NCBI GenBank assembly: GCA_002373165.1
Contig: DFJS01000022.1
Location: 1-14,025, forward strand
Direction: 5' to 3'
DNA length: 14,025 nucleotides
From: Ruminococcus sp. UBA3665
Lineage (GTDB): Bacteria > Bacillota > Clostridia > Oscillospirales > Ruminococcaceae
Part shown: positions 7,088-13,784 of the stretch, piece by piece
Layout: each line of letters begins with the position of its first letter
How positions within the stretch are numbered: position 1 is the first letter of the stretch
Program-made: the position numbers and the translations under genes
Notes under the pieces: generated by a model
Told to the model about the DNA's origin: nothing
Seen by the model: only the letters and a program-made list of their open reading frames with translations
The model's database searches: none

Positions 7088-8791
7088 ATGGTGAACTGTA
7101 TGAATATGGAAAAAGAACTGAGGTTTTACAAGCTGTATGAACAGCTTGCCTCCGAAACACAGATTGTCAACCAGAAATTTGATACCTCTGTGATTGAATC
7201 CATCCTGAACGAAATTTCCGCAATGTTCCGGCTTTCAAAAGGCGTAACGCATTTCTACCGCAATCCCGGTGAGGAAGCCCGCGGAGAAGGTGAAACCATG
7301 ATTAGCTATGATACAGGCAAAGAAGGAAAACCTGTGCATACTGTACGTTTTGTAACACGTTTTCTGTCAATTACGACCATGACCGTCTATATGGCAGAGG
7401 AGGAAGAACCTCTGACAGAGGAAGAACTGAAAAAAGTTGACCTCACTATGCGTACAGCATTAGCATTCATCAGCCGTAACCGCTTACAGGATATTGCAGA
7501 AGCACTTGCATTCTATGATGATTCCGGATTCCGTAATATCCGCAGTTTCTTCCGGTATCTGTCATGGAAAGGTCAGCCCGGCGGCTTTGACGGCATGGCG
7601 GCAGTCAATTATAATCTCCGGCACTTCGCACTTGTAAATGAAGAATACGGACGCACTGCCGGTGACAAAGTCCTGAAAAATCACTATCAGCATATAGAAG
7701 CAATGATTGGAAAAAACGGCTTGCTGTCCCGTCTCGGCGGAGATTCCTTTGTCTGTATCTGTGAACAGGCACTTCTCCCGGAGCTGACGGATTATCTGAC
7801 AGAAGCCAGTGTTCCTTATGATGACAGCGGAAATACTGTTACAGTGACCGCCTGTGCAGGAATTTTCGTGATACCGGACGGCTATGCTGTCATGAATCCC
7901 AATGATATTATAGGGAAAATTATCCAGGCATACCGGATTGCACAGAGCGGCACACAGGAACAAATTGTGTATTTCAGTGATACACTGCTGATGGACAGAG
8001 AAAAAGCAATGCGGATTCAGAAAAGATTCCCCTCCGCACTGCGGAATAAGGAATTCCGGGTATTCTATCAGCCGAAAGTGAACATACAGACAGGAGAACT
8101 CTGCGGTGCAGAGGCACTTTGCCGCTGGTTTCATGATGATAAAATGATTTCCCCGGCTGATTTTATTCCTGTACTGGAACAGACAAGCGACATCTGCAAA
8201 CTGGATTTCTACATGCTGGACATGGTCTGCGGACATATCCGGAAATGGCTGGATGAAGGCAGACATGTTGTAAGAATTTCCGTAAATCTCTCACGAAAAC
8301 ATATGCTCAACGGCGATTTACTGAAAAATATCCTGAATATTATTGACGGTCATAACGTGCCTCATGAATATCTCGAAATTGAACTGACTGAAACAACTAC
8401 AGATGTAGAATTCAAGGCTCTGAAACGTGTCGTTGATGAACTGCATCAGAAAAATATCTGTACTTCTGTAGATGATTTCGGAATGGGCTATTCTTCTTTG
8501 AATCTCATCCGGGTTGTTCCGTGGAATGTGCTGAAAGTAGATAAGATTTTCCTCCCCGAAGATGAGGAAAAAGAAGACAGTATCCGAAGAATCATGTTCA
8601 AATACGTTGTGTCCATGGCGAAAGAACTGGGACTTGAATGCATTGCAGAAGGTGTCGAAACGCCTGCACAGCTTGCCATTCTGCGGGATAATCACTGCGA
8701 ACTTGCACAGGGATTCCTGTTTGACAGACCTCTGCCCGTGGAAGAATTTGAAAAAAGACTGGATATGCATAACTATCTGGTTTCGCAGTAA
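7088..8791 (+). CDS. cyclic di-GMP phosphodiesterase, degenerate GGDEF plus EAL
   Basis: A protein of up to 567 residues without membrane segments, so cytoplasmic. Residues 1 to about 150 form an unassigned, possibly GAF-like, sensor. A GGDEF domain follows with the motif changed to GGDSF (217-221), so cyclase activity is unlikely, though it may bind GTP as an activator. The EAL domain (about 320-560) looks complete: EAL 342-344, SVNLSR, ELTE, DDFG 462-465 with the GMGYSSL loop, the LKVDK lysine, IAEGVET with Glu521, and AQGF. It should hydrolyse c-di-GMP to pGpG, opposing the cyclase two genes upstream. The start is uncertain. ATG 7088 is listed, six bases after the previous stop, but ATG 7100 (preceded by GGATGGTG) or 7106 is equally plausible. 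A terminator follows directly. Confidence 0.93.
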   Translation: MVNCMNMEKELRFYKLYEQLASETQIVNQKFDTSVIESILNEISAMFRLSKGVTHFYRNPGEEARGEGETMISYDTGKEGKPVHTVRFVTRFLSITTMTVYMAEEEEPLTEEELKKVDLTMRTALAFISRNRLQDIAEALAFYDDSGFRNIRSFFRYLSWKGQPGGFDGMAAVNYNLRHFALVNEEYGRTAGDKVLKNHYQHIEAMIGKNGLLSRLGGDSFVCICEQALLPELTDYLTEASVPYDDSGNTVTVTACAGIFVIPDGYAVMNPNDIIGKIIQAYRIAQSGTQEQIVYFSDTLLMDREKAMRIQKRFPSALRNKEFRVFYQPKVNIQTGELCGAEALCRWFHDDKMISPADFIPVLEQTSDICKLDFYMLDMVCGHIRKWLDEGRHVVRISVNLSRKHMLNGDLLKNILNIIDGHNVPHEYLEIELTETTTDVEFKALKRVVDELHQKNICTSVDDFGMGYSSLNLIRVVPWNVLKVDKIFLPEDEEKEDSIRRIMFKYVVSMAKELGLECIAEGVETPAQLAILRDNHCELAQGFLFDRPLPVEEFEKRLDMHNYLVSQ

Positions 8792-8804
8792 TCTGACAAA
8801 AATC

Positions 8805-8831
8805 AATCCTCCCGCAATGGGAGGATTTTTT
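8805..8831 (+). terminator. intrinsic terminator of the c-di-GMP operon
   Basis: AATCCTCCC (8805-8813), loop GCAAT, GGGAGGATT (8819-8827), with a run of T to 8831. It begins 13 bases after the phosphodiesterase stop. Confidence 0.93.
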
Positions 8832-8861
8832 CTGAAAAACTGAACCAGTAACTCAGTTTAA

Positions 8862-9440
8862 GCTGACCCGCCGCACGGCGGTATGGACGGCGGCTGTGTC
8901 TCCATCAACGGTGACCCGGAAAAAAATATCAATCTTGCAATTCTGCTGGATTTGCGCGATTTACTTACTATGTCCGGCTATACAGTCCTCACTACCAGGG
9001 ATTCTGACCGCTCTATTCATGATGACGGTGTAGAAGGCATTGCCAATCAGAAAAGCTCTGATATGGATAACCGTCTGGAATTATTCAATTCTGTTCAGGG
9101 AGCAATCTGTCTTTCGATTCATCAGAATCAGTTTACAGATTCCCGATACAGCGGTGCCCAGATGTTCTATTCTGATACAAATTCCAAAAATGCCGCGCTT
9201 GCACAAATGCTCCAGAATCAGTTTGTCAGCTTTCTTCAGCCGGATAATAAACGCGAAATCAAACTTTGCGGAAAAGAATTATTTCTTTGCTACTACAGCA
9301 AAAATCCTACTGTTATGGCCGAATGCGGCTTTCTTTCCAATCCTGATGAAGCCGCTCTGCTTGTCACGGAAGACTATCAGCAGAAAGTCGCCTTTACGCT
9401 TTATTCTGCTTTAATTCAGTATTGTGCCGAAAATGCCTGA
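8862..9440 (+). pseudogene. 5'-truncated N-acetylmuramoyl-L-alanine amidase (Amidase_3, CwlD-like)
   Basis: The reading frame encodes an Amidase_3 zinc amidase, which cuts the bond between muramic acid and L-Ala in peptidoglycan. Visible motifs are DPPHGGMDGG (from 8865; first zinc His at 8874-8876), the EKNINL glutamate (Glu13 counted from ATG 8883), SIHQN (His80) and MAECGFLSN (Glu147). The front is missing. The frame meets TAA at 8859-8861, seven codons before the first ATG, with no start codon between. That ATG would omit the zinc-binding His and has no usable ribosome site. A one-base insertion near 8864 would join it to TTT AAG CT in another frame, but that frame hits TGA at 8833 without a start. 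The signal peptide and first strand are therefore gone, and an upstream terminator abuts the break. It is probably a remnant; an unusual start or a sequencing error is the alternative. The 185-codon rest is undamaged. Confidence 0.7.
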
Positions 9441-9446
9441 ACTCTC

Positions 9447-9475
9447 TTGACAAACTGCCGGTTTTGCAGTAAAAT
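9447..9475 (+). promoter_or_regulatory. sigma-A promoter of the C39 peptidase and HEAT genes, with a spacer palindrome
   Basis: TTGACA (9447-9452), 17 bases, TAAAAT (9470-9475), 38 bases before the next ATG. The spacer holds an inverted repeat ACTGC (9454-9458) and GCAGT (9466-9470), a possible operator. Confidence 0.85.
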
Positions 9476-9512
9476 AGACAGTGAGATATTTTTCTGAAAG
9501 TGAGGAATTTTC

Positions 9513-10400
9513 ATGTCTGGAAAATTTACTGCATTCCTCAAAAGATATTATCCTGTAACAGGATTTCTGATTTTCATGCTGGTTTTTCTGTTTCTGTCCG
9601 AAGCTCCCGAAGCTGATGCCAGTGCCCCATATATTTCCCATTCGTTTATAATTGAAACTTATCTGCTCGAAACAGAAACGGAAACTCTGCCTGTTTCAGG
9701 CAATTCTTCCGATGCCAAAAATACTCAGCCTGAAACTACAGAACCCGAAACACTGCCTCCCGAACCGCCGGAATCTGTTATCCTGGAAGATGTTCCCTAT
9801 TATTCCCAGGAAAATATTCTGCCGACAGGCTGCGAAATCGTCAGTGCTAAAATGCTCCTGGAATATTATACGCATCAGGAAACAGATGTCTATGATCTGA
9901 TTGATCTGATGCAATGTCAGTACCCACAGGAAATTGACGGACAGACTTATGCTCCGCACCCCGAAAACGCTTTTATCGGCGACCCCGAAGATGATTCCAG
10001 TTTCGGATGTTTTGCGCCGATTATCGTCAAAACACTCAACCAGCTTTTGCCGGAAGCTTATCAGGCCGCTGATATTTCCGGAAAAGATTTGCAGGAAATT
10101 GCAGAAACTTATCTTCCGCAGGGAAAACCCGTTCTGATCTGGGCGACTATCTGCATGTGGGAACCGTTCCCGAATGTGGGCTGGTATCTTCTGGACGAAA
10201 CAGGAAATCCCACGGATATCTGGTATGACTGGCTTGCTAATGAACATTGTATGGTACTTGTCGGCTATGATGCAGATTATTATTATTTCAATGACCCTTA
10301 TGATTCTCATGGCCTGATCTCCTACGGCCGTGAAAAAACAGAACAGCGTTTTGAACAAATCGGGAAATATGCCGCTGTTGTCACCGAAAAGGAGAAGTAA
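9513..10400 (+). CDS. membrane-anchored C39-like cysteine peptidase family protein
   Basis: A 295-residue protein. A basic start and one hydrophobic segment (about 17-30) give an N-terminal anchor or signal. Residues about 50-88 are a Thr/Glu/Pro-rich linker. The rest matches the Peptidase_C39_2 group: VPYYSQ, then PTGCE with Cys107, a long loop, PVLIWATI, the EHCMVLVGYD motif with His245, and FNDP with Asp261. These fit a Cys-His-Asp papain-type site acting outside the membrane. The substrate is unknown; family members include bacteriocin-leader-type peptidase domains and many exported proteins of unknown target. The start ATG 9513 has GAGGA about 7 bases upstream. The HEAT-repeat gene follows after five bases and is probably co-transcribed from the promoter at 9447. 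Confidence 0.88.
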   Translation: MSGKFTAFLKRYYPVTGFLIFMLVFLFLSEAPEADASAPYISHSFIIETYLLETETETLPVSGNSSDAKNTQPETTEPETLPPEPPESVILEDVPYYSQENILPTGCEIVSAKMLLEYYTHQETDVYDLIDLMQCQYPQEIDGQTYAPHPENAFIGDPEDDSSFGCFAPIIVKTLNQLLPEAYQAADISGKDLQEIAETYLPQGKPVLIWATICMWEPFPNVGWYLLDETGNPTDIWYDWLANEHCMVLVGYDADYYYFNDPYDSHGLISYGREKTEQRFEQIGKYAAVVTEKEK

Positions 10401-10405
10401 TTCTC

Positions 10406-11053
10406 ATGAATCCATTTGAAATTCTGCTGTCGCTGGAAGAAAAAGAACTCTCTCCGGAAGAACAGGCTTTTATTTATCACTGTCTCTCTGATGCCGATCC
10501 GCTTGTCCGCTGTCAGGCAGCTGACCTTCTTCCGGATTTGCCTCACACAGAACAAAATATTTCTTCCCTGCTTTCTATGTGCGATGACGAAGATGCCCTT
10601 GTCCGGACGGAAGTCTATGATGTCCTCTCCGGATTTCCTGATAAAAGAATTCCTGTCAGGCTGAAAAAAGCCATCCTTACCGAACCGGACGAGCTCGCCC
10701 GAAGCTTTGCCGTCATGTCGTGGGCCGATTCTGTTTCTGATTTTGTATCTGATTTTTCCGAGCAGATTCAATTTATTCAAAAATACCGGAACACAGAAAC
10801 TTCCGAGGGCTGTCTTCTGGCGTGCGCCTATGCACTGTATCAGTTTCAATCTCCGGAAAGTCTTGCACTGCTTCTCTCCTTCCTGCACAGTCAAGATTAT
10901 CATATCCGCTGTTCGGCAGTCAATTCGCTGAAAAACGCAGATGAACAGGATTTGCCTGTTGTTTTTCAGGCACTCCGGGACTGCTATATATCCGAAGAAA
11001 CAAAAGCTGTTGCCTCCACGATTGAGGAATTTTTCCGCGAACACAAAAAATAA
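10406..11053 (+). CDS. HEAT-repeat protein
   Basis: A 215-residue protein made of repeated helix pairs of the HEAT type, seen in segments such as DADPLVRCQAADLLPDL (about 29-45), DEDALVRTEVYDVLSGF, DELARSFAVMSWADS and QDYHIRCSAVNSLKNA. There are no membrane segments or signal, so it is cytoplasmic. Such repeats bind other proteins; no enzymatic motif is visible. It begins five bases after the peptidase stop, with GGAG 11 bases from the ATG, and ends in an intrinsic terminator, so it is the second gene of that operon. Its partner is not known; co-transcription with a peptidase of the cell surface is the only hint. Confidence 0.87.
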   Translation: MNPFEILLSLEEKELSPEEQAFIYHCLSDADPLVRCQAADLLPDLPHTEQNISSLLSMCDDEDALVRTEVYDVLSGFPDKRIPVRLKKAILTEPDELARSFAVMSWADSVSDFVSDFSEQIQFIQKYRNTETSEGCLLACAYALYQFQSPESLALLLSFLHSQDYHIRCSAVNSLKNADEQDLPVVFQALRDCYISEETKAVASTIEEFFREHKK

Positions 11054-11079
11054 AAACCGTCCCCAAAAGACGGTTTTTT
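11054..11079 (+). terminator. intrinsic terminator after the HEAT gene
   Basis: AAACCGTC and GACGGTTT around the loop CCCAAAA, followed by T residues to 11079. It starts at the stop codon and ends about 21 bases before radA. Confidence 0.9.
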
Positions 11080-11100
11080 CTGTCAGAAAGGATTGTTACC

Positions 11101-12489
11101 ATGGCAAAAAAAGATAAAATTCAATATGTCTGCGCCGAATGCGGCTGGACTACTTCCAAATGGAGCGGCTTCTGTCAGGGATGCCGGAAATGGAATACTC
11201 TTGAAGAACTTCTTCCGGAAGTCTCACAGGAAAATCATACTGTTATTGATTTATCCCATAAAATTCATAAAATCGCCGATATCAGCTATGAAAACGAAGT
11301 CCGCTACAGTACAGGCTGCGGCGAACTCGACAGAGTGCTCGGCGGCGGACTCGTCAAAGGCTCGATAGTTCTGCTTGGCGGCGAACCCGGCATCGGCAAA
11401 AGTACTCTGCTTTTGCAGATCTGTCAGTTTATGGGCGGACAGCATACTGTTCTCTACGTCTCCGGAGAAGAATCCGGCAGACAGATCAAACTCCGCGCGG
11501 AACGCCTTGGCGTTTCTTCCGATAAATTATATATCCTCACTGAAACAGATGCCCAGGCCGTCTGTGATACTATCGGAATCTCAAAACCGGATATTGTCAT
11601 TATCGATTCAGTCCAGACTATGCAGCTTACACAGATTTCCTCCACGCCCGGAAGTCTGACACAAGTCCGCGAATGTACAAATCTGTTTATGCATACGGCA
11701 AAAAAACTGGAAATTCCGACTTTCATCGTCGGACACGTCAACAAGGACGGCGCAATTGCCGGCCCTAAAGTCATGGAACATATTGTCGATACTGTTCTGT
11801 TTTTCGAGGGCGAACGCCATATGAGCTATCGTGTGCTCCGCGCCGTCAAGAATCGTTTCGGCTCGACAAACGAAATCGGCGTATTCGATATGCAGGACAA
11901 AGGCCTGAAAGAAGTGCAGAATCCCTCACAGATGCTTCTTGCCGGCCGGCCGCTGGGCGTTTCCGGAACATGTATTGCCTGTGTCATGGAAGGTTCCCGG
12001 CCGATTCTCGCCGAAGTGCAGACTTTGGTTTCCAAAAGCGGCTATTCCTCTCCGAAACGCACTGCAACCGGATTCGATTATAACCGCATGTCATTATTAT
12101 TGGCCGTTCTGGAAAAACGTTTCGGCCTTGCTTACGGGAATCTTGATGTTTATCTGAATATCGTCGGCGGATTCCGGCTTGACGAACCTGCCGGGGATTT
12201 GCCTGTTGCCTTAGCTTTATATTCCAGTCTGACGGACAAGCCGATTCCGGATAAATTAATTGCCATCGGCGAAGTCGGCCTTGCCGGAGAAATCCGGAAT
12301 GTTTCGCATATTGTCAAGCGTGTGGAGGAAGCCCGGCGCATGGGGTTTGAACTCTGCATTGTTCCGAAACAGGCTCTCAATGCTCTGCCGAAAAGCTCCA
12401 AATCTCTGCGAATTTTCGGAGTCAGCAGTCTGCGGCAGTCTTTCGGAGTGCTCGCAAAACTCGATTCTGAACAGCAGGAAATCAAATAA
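11101..12489 (+). CDS. radA: DNA repair protein RadA (Sms)
   Basis: A 462-residue protein, full length for the family. A C4 zinc finger (Cys11, 14, 25, 28) comes first, then a RecA-like ATPase with Walker A GGEPGIGKST (93-102) and the diagnostic KNRFG motif (250-254). A C-terminal Lon-protease-like domain follows from about residue 285, including the LAVLEKRFGLAYGNLDVY and GGFRLDEPAGDLPVA segments. RadA is a hexameric helicase-like protein that drives branch migration of recombination intermediates and helps double-strand break repair. The start ATG 11101 has AAAGGA upstream. Only 21 bases separate it from the preceding terminator and no good promoter lies there, so expression may rely on read-through or on a promoter inside the HEAT gene. 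The 3' end overlaps the convergent gene's stop by 8 bases. Confidence 0.98.
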   Translation: MAKKDKIQYVCAECGWTTSKWSGFCQGCRKWNTLEELLPEVSQENHTVIDLSHKIHKIADISYENEVRYSTGCGELDRVLGGGLVKGSIVLLGGEPGIGKSTLLLQICQFMGGQHTVLYVSGEESGRQIKLRAERLGVSSDKLYILTETDAQAVCDTIGISKPDIVIIDSVQTMQLTQISSTPGSLTQVRECTNLFMHTAKKLEIPTFIVGHVNKDGAIAGPKVMEHIVDTVLFFEGERHMSYRVLRAVKNRFGSTNEIGVFDMQDKGLKEVQNPSQMLLAGRPLGVSGTCIACVMEGSRPILAEVQTLVSKSGYSSPKRTATGFDYNRMSLLLAVLEKRFGLAYGNLDVYLNIVGGFRLDEPAGDLPVALALYSSLTDKPIPDKLIAIGEVGLAGEIRNVSHIVKRVEEARRMGFELCIVPKQALNALPKSSKSLRIFGVSSLRQSFGVLAKLDSEQQEIK

Positions 12490-12865
12490 CGCCGCATTCC
12501 AGTTCCTCGGCGATGACTGACCAGTAATTTTCAGGATCAGAAAAAGCATTTTTATCCAATTGCAGAATCCGCTGACGGAATTTATCAGCAAATTGTTTTA
12601 ATTCTTCCTCTGTTTCGTTCTGCGGACGATTTCCGCAAAATTCCTGAAATAATTCTATTTCTTTTCTGAATATTTCCGGACTGGATGCAAGATAAACTGC
12701 ATAATTTTCTCTAGATTCTTGTGTGTCCAGAGAAAAGACCTGTCCGTTTTCAGCAATGCCGACTAAAATCGAATCTAAACCCTCGTCTTTTGCGATAATC
12801 TGATATTGATGCTGATATAACATCAAATCATAATATTCTTCCGGAGCGAAAAACAGCAGTTCCAT
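12482..12865 (-). CDS. hypothetical acidic protein, possibly SUKH/SMI1-like
   Basis: A 127-residue cytoplasmic protein. The start ATG 12865-12863 has AAAGGTG upstream; a GTG at 12874 would add three residues but overlaps the previous stop. The segment DEGLDSILVGIAENGQVFSLD followed by a tyrosine-containing stretch and ASSPEIFRKEIELFQEF recalls the fold pattern of SUKH (SMI1/KNR4) proteins, many of which neutralise toxins of neighbouring bacteria. The match is weak and from memory, so hypothetical is the safe label. It is the last of three closely spaced small genes and its stop overlaps the 3' end of radA. Confidence 0.7.
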   Translation of the reverse strand: MELLFFAPEEYYDLMLYQHQYQIIAKDEGLDSILVGIAENGQVFSLDTQESRENYAVYLASSPEIFRKEIELFQEFCGNRPQNETEEELKQFADKFRQRILQLDKNAFSDPENYWSVIAEELECGVI

Positions 12866-12870
12866 AAAAA

Positions 12871-13140
12871 TCACCTTTCAAACGGTATACATGGGAAATC
12901 GCCGCAGGCATCCCCGACCGGAAAGCCCAGAATTTCCGAAGCATTTTCACAGAATTCCGAAATCAAATCATTCCACAGCTGTTCCGGCAAATCTTCATTT
13001 TCAGAATAAAGCTGTAATCCGCCCGGCTCGACAGAATGGGTAATTCCATTTGCATTCAGTTTTTGAACTAACGGCAAAAGTTTCATCCATAATTCATTCG
13101 GAATTGTCCAATGAATATTCAAAGTAATATCCTGTTCCAT
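12871..13140 (-). CDS. hypothetical protein, 89 residues
   Basis: Small acidic cytoplasmic protein, start ATG 13140-13138 with GTGAG upstream. The stop lies seven bases after the stop of the preceding gene plus a short leader, and its own TGA (12873-12871) sits inside the ribosome site of the next gene, so the three are coupled. It has two Cys near the end (GDACGDFPC) and no signal, membrane segment or recognised domain. Function unknown; the context suggests a job shared with the adjacent SUKH-like candidate. Confidence 0.7.
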   Translation of the reverse strand: MEQDITLNIHWTIPNELWMKLLPLVQKLNANGITHSVEPGGLQLYSENEDLPEQLWNDLISEFCENASEILGFPVGDACGDFPCIPFER

Positions 13141-13147
13141 AAAATTC

Positions 13148-13441
13148 TCACTTTCTGATATAATATTTTTTCCAGAAATTCAAGGCTTCTGCATATTCAT
13201 CCCCAAAATAACGAAGCAATCCATTTTCCCATAAAGCTTTAAATCTTTTTTCGTTTCTGCATTCATAAAAACGATAATCGCAGATACACCAGCTGCAATA
13301 TAATTTTTTATATCCTGCTTTTCCGGTTGGCATAAAACAGCTTCTTCTGACGGCACGATTTGCAAAATTTTTGGGACTTCTTCCGCAAGCATCAGAAGCA
13401 CTGTCCTTGCAGACCGGGAATTTTTTATAACTTCTGCTCAT
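13148..13441 (-). CDS. small basic cysteine-containing protein (MSRSYKK type)
   Basis: A 97-residue protein with a very basic front, MSRSYKKFPVCKD, then ANRAVRR, and a cysteine cluster YCSWCICDYRFYEC (about 48-61) that could bind zinc. The C-terminus is aromatic and basic. The start ATG 13441-13439 has AAGGAG six bases upstream. Short proteins beginning MSRSYKK are common hypothetical genes in Firmicutes as I remember them, with no established function. It is the first gene of a three-gene run placed directly after the tRNA and its terminator-like hairpin, and I found no convincing promoter in the about 15 bases between. Confidence 0.75.
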   Translation of the reverse strand: MSRSYKKFPVCKDSASDACGRSPKNFANRAVRRSCFMPTGKAGYKKLYCSWCICDYRFYECRNEKRFKALWENGLLRYFGDEYAEALNFWKKYYIRK

Positions 13442-13456
13442 AGTCGCTCCTTTCAG

Positions 13457-13490
13457 AAAAACAAAAACCGCCGGAACTTCCAGCGGTTTT
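13457..13490 (-). terminator. intrinsic terminator after the tRNA
   Basis: On the minus strand AAAACCGC (13490-13483) pairs with GCGGTTTT (13471-13464), with an imperfect inner stem, then a T-rich tail to about 13457. It starts six bases after the tRNA 3' end. Confidence 0.85.
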
Positions 13491-13495
13491 CTGTA

Positions 13496-13569
13496 TGGGC
13501 CATCGGGGACTCGAACCCAGGACCATCCGGTTATGAGCCGGGAGCTCTGACCAACTGAGCTAATGGCCC
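13496..13569 (-). tRNA. tRNA with anticodon CAU (elongator Met, or Ile2 if lysidine-modified)
   Basis: A 74-base cloverleaf: perfect 7-bp acceptor stem GGGCCAT/ATGGCCC with discriminator A, D arm GCTC-GAGC, anticodon loop CTCATAA giving CAU, T loop TTCGAGT. The paired first base (G1-C72) rules out initiator tRNA. CCA is not encoded. Two stem positions do not pair: C27-A43 in the anticodon stem and T50-C64 in the T stem. Met and Ile2 cannot be told apart here. Confidence 0.95.
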
Positions 13570-13583
13570 AATGTGATATGACA

Positions 13584-13605
13584 AAAGAGCGGAAAACCGC
13601 TCTTT
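13584..13605 (-). terminator. hairpin between 5S rRNA and the tRNA
   Basis: AAAGAGCGG and CCGCTCTTT around a four-base loop, followed on the minus strand by TTTTG. It may end rRNA transcription partly or act in processing. Only 14 bases separate it from the tRNA 5' end, and no promoter is visible there. Confidence 0.7.
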
Positions 13606-13615
13606 TTGAAATAAT

Positions 13616-13731
13616 GCCGGCACTTATCTAATTTCCCGGGCCGTCACCAGCCAAGTATGATCGACGTGAGAGAGCTTAACTGCCGTGTTCGGAATGGGAA
13701 CGGGTGGAACCTCTCTGCCATCAGCACCGGC
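13616..13731 (-). rRNA. rrf: 5S ribosomal RNA
   Basis: About 116 bases on the minus strand, with complementary ends GCCGGTGC and GTGCCGGC and the conserved internal stretch CCGTTCCCATTCCGAACACG. It lies about 55 bases after the 23S 3' end. Confidence 0.97.
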
Positions 13732-13784
13732 TATGAAAATCAGAATAAAGAATATCTTGCAACTGAGAACTTACAATTCACAAA

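Noticed and set aside
7562..8266. 234-codon minus-strand frame inside the phosphodiesterase gene
   Set aside because: Shadow of the EAL/GGDEF coding frame; no promoter, ribosome site or recognisable domain.
8868..8881. Perfect GC palindrome as a terminator or attachment site
   Set aside because: It encodes the conserved zinc motif of the amidase and has no T tail, so it is better explained as coding sequence; mentioned only as lying at the break.
9696..10358. 220-codon minus-strand frame opposite the C39 peptidase
   Set aside because: Antisense shadow; the plus strand has Cys/His/Asp motifs, a promoter and a ribosome site.
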